Source: JAQGMV01 sp035626595 (lineage in GTDB: Bacteria > Pseudomonadota > Gammaproteobacteria > Burkholderiales > SG8-41). From it: DNA of 64,000 nucleotides. Shown piece after piece: positions 1-7,660 of the stretch. The DNA is taken from the NCBI GenBank assembly GCA_035626595.1, contig DASPNJ010000101.1:9386-73385 (forward strand), in the 5' to 3' direction. The position numbers and the translations under genes were made by a program. Within the stretch, counting starts at the first letter, position 1, and each line of letters starts with the position of its first letter. Below the pieces are notes generated by a model that ran no database searches, had not been told where the DNA came from, and was given only the letters and a program-made list of their open reading frames with translations.

Positions 1-1557
1 AATGCCCGCGGCTGCGATGATCGCCTTGCTTTCGTGCTCGTCCAGCGTAATGGCGCAGGGCGGAAGCTCCGGCAACGGCGCGAGCTCGGCGAGCTGATCT
101 GCGGAGCTCCGCAATCGCGCCTCCGCGAAGTCGGCGAGCAGCCCCATCGCGTGGGCCGCGCGCGACGGTGTCGAAAAGAGCGGTATGCGCGCATCCCGCA
201 GAATGTCCCGGCCCTGGTTGGAAATGGTCTCGGGAATTGCGGTGAAGCCGAAGACCGGCTTTTCCGAATCTCGTGCGGCTTCCGCGAGGACTCGCGCGCT
301 GAGCTCGAACGTGCCGCCGGCGATCGTGCCAAAGAGCACGCAAAGCTGATCGATGTGCGGGTCGCGGAGAATCGCTTCCAGCGCCGTGCGATAGTCGTTC
401 GCGTGCTCGGGCCGTGGATAGCCTGCCATCGTATCGACAGGATTGGCCGTCGATGCAAGAGGCGGAAGCGCCGCGGCGAGACGCGTTCTTGTTTCGCTAC
501 CGAGCGGAGCAAGCTCCAGTCGGGCGCGGTCGGCCGCGTCGGAAAACACCACCGCCGAACCACCGGTGTTCGTGACGATCGCGACATTGCGGCCCTTCGG
601 CGTCCGTCCTGCGACGAACGCGCGGAGAAAGTCGACCGCCTGCTCCGACTCGAAAACCTCGAGCGCGCCGCACTGACGTATGGCCGTTCGATAGACGTCG
701 TACGTGCTCGTGAGATTTCCGGTGTGGGATTGGGCCGCGCGCGCGCCCTGCGCCGTCTTCCCTCCCTTCCACAGGACGACCGGCTTACCCGCCGCGAGCG
801 CACGCCGCAGGGACGCCATCAATGCGCGTCCGTCACGAACGCCTTCGACGTAGGCCAGGATCACCTTGGTCCCCGGATCGTCTACGTAGGCGTTGATGAG
901 CTCCGGCGTCGTGATGTCGGATTCGCTGCCCGTCGCGACTACGTATCTGAATCCGATTCCAGCGATCGCTGCGCGTATCACGACGCTCATACCGAAACCA
1001 CCGCTCTGCACCGCGACCGATACGGGACCCGGCTCTAAGCGGGGGGCCCGGGCCATGCTGCCGAAGGCGGCGATCACATGCTCGTGCGCGTTGACGAGCC
1101 CGATGCAGTTCGGCCCGATCAACCGTACCCCGTGCTCGCGTGCCGACGAGAGCATCTGCATTTCGAGCCGGGCGCCCTCCTCGCCGGATTCGCGGAAACC
1201 GCCTCCCAGGATGATCGCGTAGCCGATTCCGCGCAGCCCGCACTCATGCACTGCGTTCGGCACGTGCGCCGCCGGCAGCGCGATGACCGCCAGATCACAC
1301 GGCTCTTCGATCTCCGATACGTTCGCGTAGCAGCGCCGTCCGTCGATCTCGCGATACTTTGGATTGACCGGAAAGATTCCGCCGCGGAAACCCGAACGGT
1401 TGAGCGCACGCACTGTCTGTCCGCCGGTACGCGTCACGTCGCCGCTCGCGCCGACGATCGCGATGCCGCGAGGACTGAAAAGCCGCTGAAAAGCGGGGAG
1501 CTCCGGTCTACGCTCGGTCATGGCCGCTTCCGCTTCGCCCTCGAACTTGGATGCCAT
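1..1557 (-). CDS. NDP-forming acyl-CoA synthetase, 3' end cut by window edge
   Basis: Translating the minus strand from ATG 1557 gives 519 open codons running off position 1. Residues about 25-150 form a CoA-binding Rossmann domain (FSPRGIAIVGASGDVTRTGG, later LIGPNCIGLVN). A succinyl-CoA-ligase-like region follows, with SHTGNL near residue 270, the phosphohistidine motif of ADP-forming acetyl-CoA synthetases. The last visible residues (LDEHESKAIIAAAGI) open the ATP-grasp domain, so about 200 C-terminal residues lie outside the window. The family makes acyl-CoA from a carboxylate, CoA and ATP through an acyl phosphate. It starts 8 nt after the Bug receptor gene and is the distal visible gene of the operon. 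ATG 1521 is an alternative start. The substrate is unknown. Confidence 0.9.
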   Translation of the reverse strand, partial: MASKFEGEAEAAMTERRPELPAFQRLFSPRGIAIVGASGDVTRTGGQTVRALNRSGFRGGIFPVNPKYREIDGRRCYANVSEIEEPCDLAVIALPAAHVPNAVHECGLRGIGYAIILGGGFRESGEEGARLEMQMLSSAREHGVRLIGPNCIGLVNAHEHVIAAFGSMARAPRLEPGPVSVAVQSGGFGMSVVIRAAIAGIGFRYVVATGSESDITTPELINAYVDDPGTKVILAYVEGVRDGRALMASLRRALAAGKPVVLWKGGKTAQGARAAQSHTGNLTSTYDVYRTAIRQCGALEVFESEQAVDFLRAFVAGRTPKGRNVAIVTNTGGSAVVFSDAADRARLELAPLGSETRTRLAAALPPLASTANPVDTMAGYPRPEHANDYRTALEAILRDPHIDQLCVLFGTIAGGTFELSARVLAEAARDSEKPVFGFTAIPETISNQGRDILRDARIPLFSTPSRAAHAMGLLADFAEARLRSSADQLAELAPLPELPPCAITLDEHESKAIIAAAGI

Positions 1558-1565
1558 CGCTCGAG

Positions 1566-2564
1566 CTACAGGGCGTCTTTCCTGAGCCCGGCGCTCCGAA
1601 TGATCTTCTCGTATCGGGCTGACTCACCCCGGACGACATTCGTCAGATCGTCCGGCGATCCGAGCCACTGGTTGATTCCGGCCGCGGCCATCTGCGTCTT
1701 GAGCGTCGGGTCCTCGAATGCCCGCACCACTTCCTTGTAGAGCCTGCTCACGACGTCCCGGGAAGTTCCCGCGGGCGCGAACATGCCATACCAGCTCGGC
1801 ATCACGAACCCCGGGAATCCGGCTTCCGTCGAGTTCTGCACACCGGGCAGCAACGGGTCGCGCTTGTTCGACAACACCACCAGCGCGCGGACCTTTCCTG
1901 CCTTGACGAGCGGCACCGACGAAGACACGCCGACGACCAGCTCGTCCACCTCGCCGGCCATCAGACCCACGGCCGCGAGCGTCGCGCCCTTGTACGGGAC
2001 GTGCACGAGCTTCAACTTCTCCAGGCTGATCAGCAGCTCATTGGCGAGGTGGTTCGTCGTCCCGGGTCCGCCCGAGCCGTAGTTGAGCTTGCCGGGATGC
2101 GCGCGTGCGAGCGCGACGAACTCCTTCAACGTCTTCGCGGGAACGGCCGGATGGACGAGCATCACGTTCTCGATCGTCACGAGCCGCGCGATCGGCACGA
2201 GATCGCGCGTCGGGTCATAGCCGACGTTCGAATAGAGCAGCGGCCCGAGTGCTACGGCCGGTGAGGTCACCAGAATCGTGTAGCCGTCGGGCGCCGATTT
2301 TGCGACGTGCGCAACCGCGATGGTGCCGCCCGCACCCGCGCGATTGTCGGCAACAACAGCCTGCCCGATCTGCGCGCTCATTCTCTGCGCAATCATGCGT
2401 CCCAGCAGATCGCTCGGCGCGCCCGCGGCGAACGGCAAAACCATCCGGATCGGCTTCGTCGGATAGCCCTGGGCGCTCGCGGCACCGTGCCACAGCGTTG
2501 CCGCAGCGCATGCGGCGATGGCCAGACTCTTCATTGCTCGTTTCAGTTCTGCAGTAGCTTTCAC
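1566..2564 (-). CDS. Bug/TctC-family tripartite tricarboxylate transporter receptor
   Basis: This is a periplasmic solute-binding protein of about 332 residues. The start is GTG 2564, 6 nt after GAGGAG; ATG 2534 would begin MKSLAIAACAAATLWHG. An export signal ends near ASAQG and is followed by the family opening YPTKPIRMVLPFAAGAPSD. Other Bug landmarks are DNRAGAGGTIA, APDGYTI, GKLNYGSGGPGT, HVPYKG and MFAPAGT. Such receptors deliver carboxylates to a TctAB permease, but no permease gene is in the window, so this is an orphan receptor. It sits between the dehydratase genes and the acyl-CoA synthetase, which suggests it captures the acid that the operon degrades. The ligand cannot be read from sequence. 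Confidence 0.92.
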   Translation of the reverse strand: MKATAELKRAMKSLAIAACAAATLWHGAASAQGYPTKPIRMVLPFAAGAPSDLLGRMIAQRMSAQIGQAVVADNRAGAGGTIAVAHVAKSAPDGYTILVTSPAVALGPLLYSNVGYDPTRDLVPIARLVTIENVMLVHPAVPAKTLKEFVALARAHPGKLNYGSGGPGTTNHLANELLISLEKLKLVHVPYKGATLAAVGLMAGEVDELVVGVSSSVPLVKAGKVRALVVLSNKRDPLLPGVQNSTEAGFPGFVMPSWYGMFAPAGTSRDVVSRLYKEVVRAFEDPTLKTQMAAAGINQWLGSPDDLTNVVRGESARYEKIIRSAGLRKDAL

Positions 2565-2589
2565 GCGCGCTCCTCGTTGTGTAACGTTC

Positions 2590-3045
2590 TTATGCGGCAG
2601 GCTCGCCGGCCATCGGGCCGAAATCCACCGTCCCCTCGGCCGCCGACACGACTGACGTTCCATCCGACTTCACGATTTCGACCCGGCACACCGCCAGGCC
2701 GTGGCCTGAATCCACTCGTGTGTGCGCGACCTCGCCCGAGACCACGATCCGATCGCCGACGAACACCATCGCACTGAGCCGATACCGCAGACGCCGCAGG
2801 AATGCGTCGTGACCGCCCCAGTCCATGAGCTGTCGCGCGATGAGCGCACCCAGCATCTGGCCGTCGACGAACGGCGCAGGAAATCCGCGTTCGTTCACGT
2901 AGCGCGTGTCGTAGTGGTACCGGTGGAAATCCCATGTCGCTGCCGCATACATGACCAGGCACGCCAGCGTCACGTCGATCTCAAGCGCGGGCAGACGCTC
3001 GCCGACCACAATGCCATCGAAGGCTCGATTCGCCGCTCTCGTCAT
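2590..3045 (-). CDS. MaoC-like hotdog dehydratase, short form
   Basis: A 151-residue single hotdog-fold protein. The segment AAATWDFHRYHYDTRYV carries the Asp/His pair of MaoC/R-specific enoyl-CoA hydratases, followed by the hot-dog helix region FVDGQMLGALIARQLMDWGG. Start ATG 3045 shares one base with the TGA of the preceding gene (TGATG), so translation is probably coupled. It likely pairs with the FAS1-like dehydratase directly upstream to form a two-hotdog heteromer that hydrates an enoyl-CoA, as in two-subunit MaoC enzymes. That pairing is inferred from adjacency and family habit. Confidence 0.85.
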   Translation of the reverse strand: MTRAANRAFDGIVVGERLPALEIDVTLACLVMYAAATWDFHRYHYDTRYVNERGFPAPFVDGQMLGALIARQLMDWGGHDAFLRRLRYRLSAMVFVGDRIVVSGEVAHTRVDSGHGLAVCRVEIVKSDGTSVVSAAEGTVDFGPMAGEPAA

Positions 3046-3515
3046 CAACGGATCATCGTTTCGCGGTTGATCGCGAGAAGCTCACCGCGTTGGTTGACGT
3101 AGCGGGCCTCGGAGATGACGAATATCGCCGAGCCTCCTTTTCGCGTCTCACGCTCGTAGATGTCCACGATGCGCCAGGTCACCGTGATGCTGTCGTCGGG
3201 GCGCACGGGCTGGAAGAACTCGTACTCGTTGCCGCCGCGGATGTTGCGGTCACTTTCGATCGGCAGATCCCAGCGGTGCCCGAGGTAACCATCCGCGGTT
3301 TGCGGCGCCGTGTAGAACTGGGCGGTCTCGCACACCATCGTGGGGGGCGCGATCACCCCGCCGTGACGACTGAGACTCGCGACGGCTTCGTCGGAATACA
3401 GCGGGTTCGTGTCCCCGGTGGCGACGGCGAAGTAGCGGATCGATGCTCTGCCGACCGGCTCGGGCGCACTGTAGGTCACCTCGCGACCGACGCAGGACTT
3501 CAACGCTTCGGTCAT
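3045..3515 (-). CDS. FAS1-like dehydratase, MaoC N-terminal-domain type
   Basis: A 156-residue hotdog protein starting MTEALKSCVGREV, with YFAVATGDTNPLYSDE and a GGVIAPPTMV loop, both typical of the N-terminal hotdog of MaoC-type dehydratases (PF13452-like). YEFFQPVRPDDSITVTWRI lies in the central strand region. An alternative GTG start at 3527 would overlap the stop of the RidA-like gene as GTGA, giving 160 residues; neither start has a strong ribosome-binding site. It is coupled to the downstream short MaoC gene. The two proteins probably make a bipartite enoyl-CoA hydratase in the operon's beta-oxidation route. Confidence 0.85.
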   Translation of the reverse strand: MTEALKSCVGREVTYSAPEPVGRASIRYFAVATGDTNPLYSDEAVASLSRHGGVIAPPTMVCETAQFYTAPQTADGYLGHRWDLPIESDRNIRGGNEYEFFQPVRPDDSITVTWRIVDIYERETRKGGSAIFVISEARYVNQRGELLAINRETMIR

Positions 3516-3523
3516 CCGCGAGG

Positions 3524-4486
3524 TCACGTTCTGTCGCTCACCGCGATCACTTCCACGGCAATCTGCGAGTCGGGCTCGCCCAGGCTTTCGCAGACCACCC
3601 CGGTGGCGGCCGGATACGGCGCTGCAAAGATCTGACGGCGGACTTCCGCGGTTCCCCTGTATGCGGCGAGCGCCGCCGACGTTACGAACTCGGTCGTCTT
3701 GACGACGGCGCCGAGTCCGCTGCCGGCCCGCGCCAGGCGCTCGGCGAGATCCGAATAGATCGCCCGGCATTGCTCGACCACGCCGCCGGCTGTTGCCTCG
3801 CCATACGCCGACATGACGAGAATCCGGTCGGATCGGCGCACCGCGGCCTGGATCTGCGACCCGGCGCCCGCTTCGATCACGCGGGGCATCACGACCTGCA
3901 AACCTTCTTCACGTCGACCCCGCGCATGCAGCGCACCGGTGCGCCCGGAGGCGACAAATTCGGTCTGCTTGGCGAGGTCGCTCCAGGTCAGGCGTCGAGC
4001 CGCGAGCAGGCGCTCCACACCCGCTCGTGCCGCATCCGTTTCGACCGCACTGACGGCCGGTAAGTATTCGAGCGCCAATTCCGGTCGCTGTCCGGCAATC
4101 GCCTCGATCTCGATCACGGCGGTCTCGCGCAGCAGCCTCTTCACGACGATCGTATTCACGAGCGGGACCCGGCCCTCGAATGCGTCCCGATAGAACGCCT
4201 GTAACGGCTCGATCTCGTCGAGGGCTGCCGGGGTCAAGTACTGCACCATCGCGCTGACGCTGCGCAGTGCGAGATCGCCTGCCGACAACGCGGCCTTGAT
4301 CTTGTCGAGCGCGATCCTTGCCTGCTCGACGAGGTCCCCTTCGACCACCATACGCCGGTAGACGGGATCGAAGCGCGCAGCCGTGCAGCCCGATGTCCAT
4401 ACCGTGCCAAGCGCTGCGATCGCGGCTGAAAACGTCTTCGCTGACGAAGCGAGCGCCGGATCCTTCGGAACGAGAGCCTCTCTCAT
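3524..4486 (-). CDS. Tandem RidA/YjgF-like fusion protein
   Basis: At 320 residues it is about twice the usual RidA length of roughly 130. The first copy spans about 30-145 (LDKIKAALSAGDLALRSVS, ending AVIEIEAIA). The second spans about 190-315 (QCRAIYSDLAERLARAGSG, ending QIAVEVIAV). RidA proteins hydrolyse reactive 2-aminoacrylate imines with a conserved Arg just before the last strand. By my hand alignment both copies lack it (Val in copy 1, Thr in copy 2), so classical imine deaminase activity is doubtful and this may be a degradative or ligand-binding paralogue. It starts 6 nt after the crotonase stop in the same operon. Confidence 0.8.
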   Translation of the reverse strand: MREALVPKDPALASSAKTFSAAIAALGTVWTSGCTAARFDPVYRRMVVEGDLVEQARIALDKIKAALSAGDLALRSVSAMVQYLTPAALDEIEPLQAFYRDAFEGRVPLVNTIVVKRLLRETAVIEIEAIAGQRPELALEYLPAVSAVETDAARAGVERLLAARRLTWSDLAKQTEFVASGRTGALHARGRREEGLQVVMPRVIEAGAGSQIQAAVRRSDRILVMSAYGEATAGGVVEQCRAIYSDLAERLARAGSGLGAVVKTTEFVTSAALAAYRGTAEVRRQIFAAPYPAATGVVCESLGEPDSQIAVEVIAVSDRT

Positions 4487-4492
4487 CGTCGG

Positions 4493-5308
4493 TTATTGTC
4501 CCTTCCAGATGGGGCGGCGCTTTTCGGCGAACGCCTTCAAAGCCTCGGAATGGTCTTGCGTACCCCGCGCGATGAGCTGCGCCCGCTCCGTGATGCGCAC
4601 GGCGTCCTCGGGCTCGCTGTAAAGCGACTCGGTCAGCGACAACTTGAATAGCTGCACGGTGACAGGGGGGCACTGCTCGACGATCTCGCGCGCAAGCTCC
4701 CGACACCGATCCATGAGCCGCGAGGGCTCCACCACCTCGCTCACGAAACCGTCCGCGAGGGCTTCCGCCGAATCGATCGTGCGCCCGGTCACGCCCCACA
4801 GAAATGCGCGGCTGTAGCCGATGATCTGCGGGATGAATGCGAGGCTGCCGTCGTCAGGGATGATGCCCCGGCGCAGAAAAACCCAGCCGAAACGCGCCGT
4901 CGTCGCCGCGATGCGGATATCGCAGCCCGAGGCGATGCCCAGCCCGGAGCCGATTGCGGGACCGTTCACGGCGGCGATGACGGGTTTGCTGAGCCGGCGC
5001 AGCGACACGACGACGGCGCGCATGTCCGCTTCGTGCGGAAACATCTGCTCCCTGATCGTGGGGTCCGGCGGCTTGAGGGACTTGCCCTGCGCGACCATGC
5101 GTTTGATGTTGCCGCCCGAACAGAAGATGTTTCCCGATCCGGTCAGGATCAGCACGCGCGCTTTCGGATCCGACTCGATGCGCCCGCATTCGGCGACGAG
5201 CTCCTTGTTCATGACCCAGTTGACCGCGTTCTTCGCCTCCGGGTCGTTGATCGTCACCGTGACGATGCCGTCGTCACTCTGCTCAGAAATGATGTACTGG
5301 TAATTCAT
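4493..5308 (-). CDS. Enoyl-CoA hydratase/isomerase family (crotonase) protein
   Basis: A 271-residue crotonase-fold protein with start MNYQYIISEQSDDG at ATG 5308, after a GGAG site and overlapping the dehydrogenase end by 26 nt. Oxyanion-hole segments are visible: IFCSGGNIKRM near 70 and NGPAIGSGLGIASGCDIR near 120. The two Glu residues used for water addition in classical hydratases are not where expected. Instead RRGIIPDDGS carries an Asp like the catalytic Asp of PaaG-type isomerases. I infer an isomerase or other crotonase activity rather than simple hydration. In the operon it follows two acyl-CoA dehydrogenases. Confidence 0.88.
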   Translation of the reverse strand: MNYQYIISEQSDDGIVTVTINDPEAKNAVNWVMNKELVAECGRIESDPKARVLILTGSGNIFCSGGNIKRMVAQGKSLKPPDPTIREQMFPHEADMRAVVVSLRRLSKPVIAAVNGPAIGSGLGIASGCDIRIAATTARFGWVFLRRGIIPDDGSLAFIPQIIGYSRAFLWGVTGRTIDSAEALADGFVSEVVEPSRLMDRCRELAREIVEQCPPVTVQLFKLSLTESLYSEPEDAVRITERAQLIARGTQDHSEALKAFAEKRRPIWKGQ

Positions 5309-6461
5309 GGCGGTGGTCTCCGCGAAACTGCTCCAGGTCGTCCCGAAGCAAGCGCGCGAGCGCTCGCCGCTGGTGATTGACATGGCCGTACGCCGCTGCG
5401 GCCGCGATCGCGCGATGGTAGTAGAGCTCGAGGGGGTAATCGCGGTAGAAGCCGAACGCGCCGTGAATCTGGTGCGCAGTCCGCGTAACCGCAGGTATTG
5501 CTTCGCTGGTCTTCGCCTTGGCCATCGCTATTTCGCGCAGGGCAGGCTTGGCTGAATCGAGCCGGGCCGCAGCCTGCCACACGAGCAGGCGGCTCACCGC
5601 GATGGCGCGATACATGTCTGCGCAATGATGCTGCACGGCCTGGAAGGTGCCGATCGCGCGGCCGAATTGCACGCGTGTCCCCGCATACGCCACAGTCAGG
5701 TCCAGCGCTGCCTGGCCGATCCCCACGAGCTCGGCAGACTTCATTGCCGCGCCGCGCAGCAAAAGCTGCTCGACGTGCGGCCACGCACCGCCGGCAGCGC
5801 CGATCGCAGCATCGCCCGGCACGGTTACCGCTTCGAACGTGACTTCCCACAGCGTTTCGCCGCCGGCCGCGGGCAGTCGGCGGCGGCTGATGCCTCGTGC
5901 GTCAGCCGGCACGAGCATGAGAGTTAGCTTCTTCTCATCGTCCCGCTCTCGTCCGAGACAGATGATCGCCTCCGCGACGCCGGCGTCACGCACGAAGAGC
6001 TTCGTCCCGTTGACTGTGCAGGTCGAACCGTTGCGCGCGATCTCGGTTTGGACCTGACCCGCACTGCAGCCGCCGTCTGCCTCGATCAGCGCGGTCGTGA
6101 CGATTGACGCGCCGGCCGCGATGCGCGGCAACCAGACGCGCCGCTGCTCGGGCGATCCGGCGTGGAGCAACAGCGCGCCTGCCTCCACCACCGCAGCATA
6201 GATGGGGCTCGGCACCGCGCCTCGTCCGAGCGCTTCCATGATCAGCGCCAGCTCCATCCAGCCGAGGCCGGAACCGCCGTATTCGTCCGGAAACACCGCC
6301 CCGGCCCAGCCCATGTCCGCCATCTGCCGCCACGTTGCCGGATCGAAGCCGTTTTCGCTGGATTCGAGCTCGCGAATGCGCGCGGCGGGCAGGGCCTCTT
6401 TGGCGAAGGCCCATGCCGTCTCGGCAATCAGCTTTTGTTCGTCGTTCAGTGTGATGTCCAT
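5283..6461 (-). CDS. Acyl-CoA dehydrogenase, second of pair
   Basis: A 392-residue acyl-CoA dehydrogenase starting MDITLNDEQKLIAETAWAFA at ATG 6461. The N-terminal helical domain carries MADMGWAGAVFPDEYGGSGL. The middle domain is divergent, with EADGGCSAGQ in place of the usual substrate/FAD motif. The C-terminal helices include YAGTRVQFGRAIGTFQAVQH and the closing HQIHGAFGFYRDYPLELYYH. Degenerate middle motifs are usual for the smaller partner in heteromeric dehydrogenases, and this gene starts 10 nt after the preceding dehydrogenase. I infer an alpha2-beta2-like FAD enzyme oxidising the operon's acyl-CoA. Electrons would go to ETF, whose genes are not in the window. Confidence 0.9.
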   Translation of the reverse strand: MDITLNDEQKLIAETAWAFAKEALPAARIRELESSENGFDPATWRQMADMGWAGAVFPDEYGGSGLGWMELALIMEALGRGAVPSPIYAAVVEAGALLLHAGSPEQRRVWLPRIAAGASIVTTALIEADGGCSAGQVQTEIARNGSTCTVNGTKLFVRDAGVAEAIICLGRERDDEKKLTLMLVPADARGISRRRLPAAGGETLWEVTFEAVTVPGDAAIGAAGGAWPHVEQLLLRGAAMKSAELVGIGQAALDLTVAYAGTRVQFGRAIGTFQAVQHHCADMYRAIAVSRLLVWQAAARLDSAKPALREIAMAKAKTSEAIPAVTRTAHQIHGAFGFYRDYPLELYYHRAIAAAAAYGHVNHQRRALARLLRDDLEQFRGDHRHELPVHHF

Positions 6462-6471
6462 GTCGGATCTC

Positions 6472-7647
6472 TCAGCGCGGCATGCCGAGCCCGCGCAGAG
6501 CAATGACGTTGCGTGTGATGTCGAACCCGCCCGCGGCGAACTGGAAATACATGCGGTCCCGATATTCCTCCTCGACTTCGCCGTGCATGGGCGCCCACGG
6601 CGACCCGGCGCGCAGCGGAGCGAACGGGCCGAGACGCTCCATCGAGGCAATGTCGAGTTTCCGTGCGGTCTCGCGTTTCACCAGCACGGCCAGTGAGGTT
6701 TCATGCTGCGGCCTCAGTCCACGGGCTTGCATCGAAGCGATCCAGTAGGTCGTGAGCCGTGTGGTCTCGCTTTCGATCGCGAGTCGCACCAGCTCGTCCT
6801 GGACCACCGGATCATCCAGCTCTCTGGACCCGTCCGCCCTTTCACGTGCCGCCCACGAGATCAGGCGGTCGAGCTGAAAGTCGACGACCCCATGGCTTGC
6901 CAGGGCACCACGCTCGAAGTCGATGGCACCCATGACGATCTTCCATCCTTCGTTCACCTCGCCGACCACCATCGAGCGTGGAACCCGAACTTCATCGAAG
7001 TAGACGGCGTGGTGAGTCCAGCCCGCCATGGTCGGATGCTCCGTGATGCGGATCCCGGGGCTGTTCATGTCGACAATGAACATGGTCAGACCGCGGTGCT
7101 TGGCCGAAGCCGGATCGCTGCGCGCTACGACCCAGCCGTAGTCCGCCTTGTGCGCATCGCTCGAGAACGACTTCTGTCCGGTGATCACGAAGTCATCGCC
7201 GTCGATGACGGCGCGCGTCTTGAGATTGGCGAGGTCCGAGCCCGCCTCGGGTTCGCTGTACCCGACGAACCAGGAGATTTCGCCGCGGATCACGCGCGGC
7301 AAAAAAAACTTCTTCTGCTCTTCAGTGCCGAACGCAAGCAGCGCGCTCGGCACGTAGGTGATCGAGCGGTCCAGGCCGGGCGCCCGGGAGTACGTCATCT
7401 CATCCCAGAAGAGCATCTGGTAAACGCGGCTGCGCCCGCCCCCGCCGTACTCGGCCGGCCACCCCATGCCGATATAGCCCGCCGCTCCCAGCTTTCGACG
7501 GAAGTCTTTCGTAAACGCCTGCGACCACCCGCTGTGCTCCGATGGATCACGGTGCTCGAGCCAGGCCTGTGGCGGAAGCTCGCGCCTGATGAACTCGCGA
7601 ACCTCCGAACGAAAGCGCCGCTCCTCGGCGGTCAGATCGAAATCCAT
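6472..7647 (-). CDS. Acyl-CoA dehydrogenase, first of pair
   Basis: A 391-residue protein starting MDFDLTAEERRFRSEVREF after GGGAGAAAAGA. It has the conserved GYIGMGWPAEYGGGG, the flavin/substrate motif VGYSEPEAGSDLANLKTRAV, and ITGQKSFSSDAHKADYGWVV. The C-terminal helical domain ends FDITRNVIALRGLGMPR. The family introduces an alpha,beta double bond into acyl-CoA and passes electrons to ETF. It follows the CoA-transferase gene by 13 nt and precedes a second, more divergent dehydrogenase, an arrangement seen with heteromeric dehydrogenases for branched, aromatic or steroid side-chain acyl-CoA. The substrate cannot be told. Confidence 0.93.
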   Translation of the reverse strand: MDFDLTAEERRFRSEVREFIRRELPPQAWLEHRDPSEHSGWSQAFTKDFRRKLGAAGYIGMGWPAEYGGGGRSRVYQMLFWDEMTYSRAPGLDRSITYVPSALLAFGTEEQKKFFLPRVIRGEISWFVGYSEPEAGSDLANLKTRAVIDGDDFVITGQKSFSSDAHKADYGWVVARSDPASAKHRGLTMFIVDMNSPGIRITEHPTMAGWTHHAVYFDEVRVPRSMVVGEVNEGWKIVMGAIDFERGALASHGVVDFQLDRLISWAARERADGSRELDDPVVQDELVRLAIESETTRLTTYWIASMQARGLRPQHETSLAVLVKRETARKLDIASMERLGPFAPLRAGSPWAPMHGEVEEEYRDRMYFQFAAGGFDITRNVIALRGLGMPR

Positions 7648-7660
7648 TCTTTTCTCCCGG

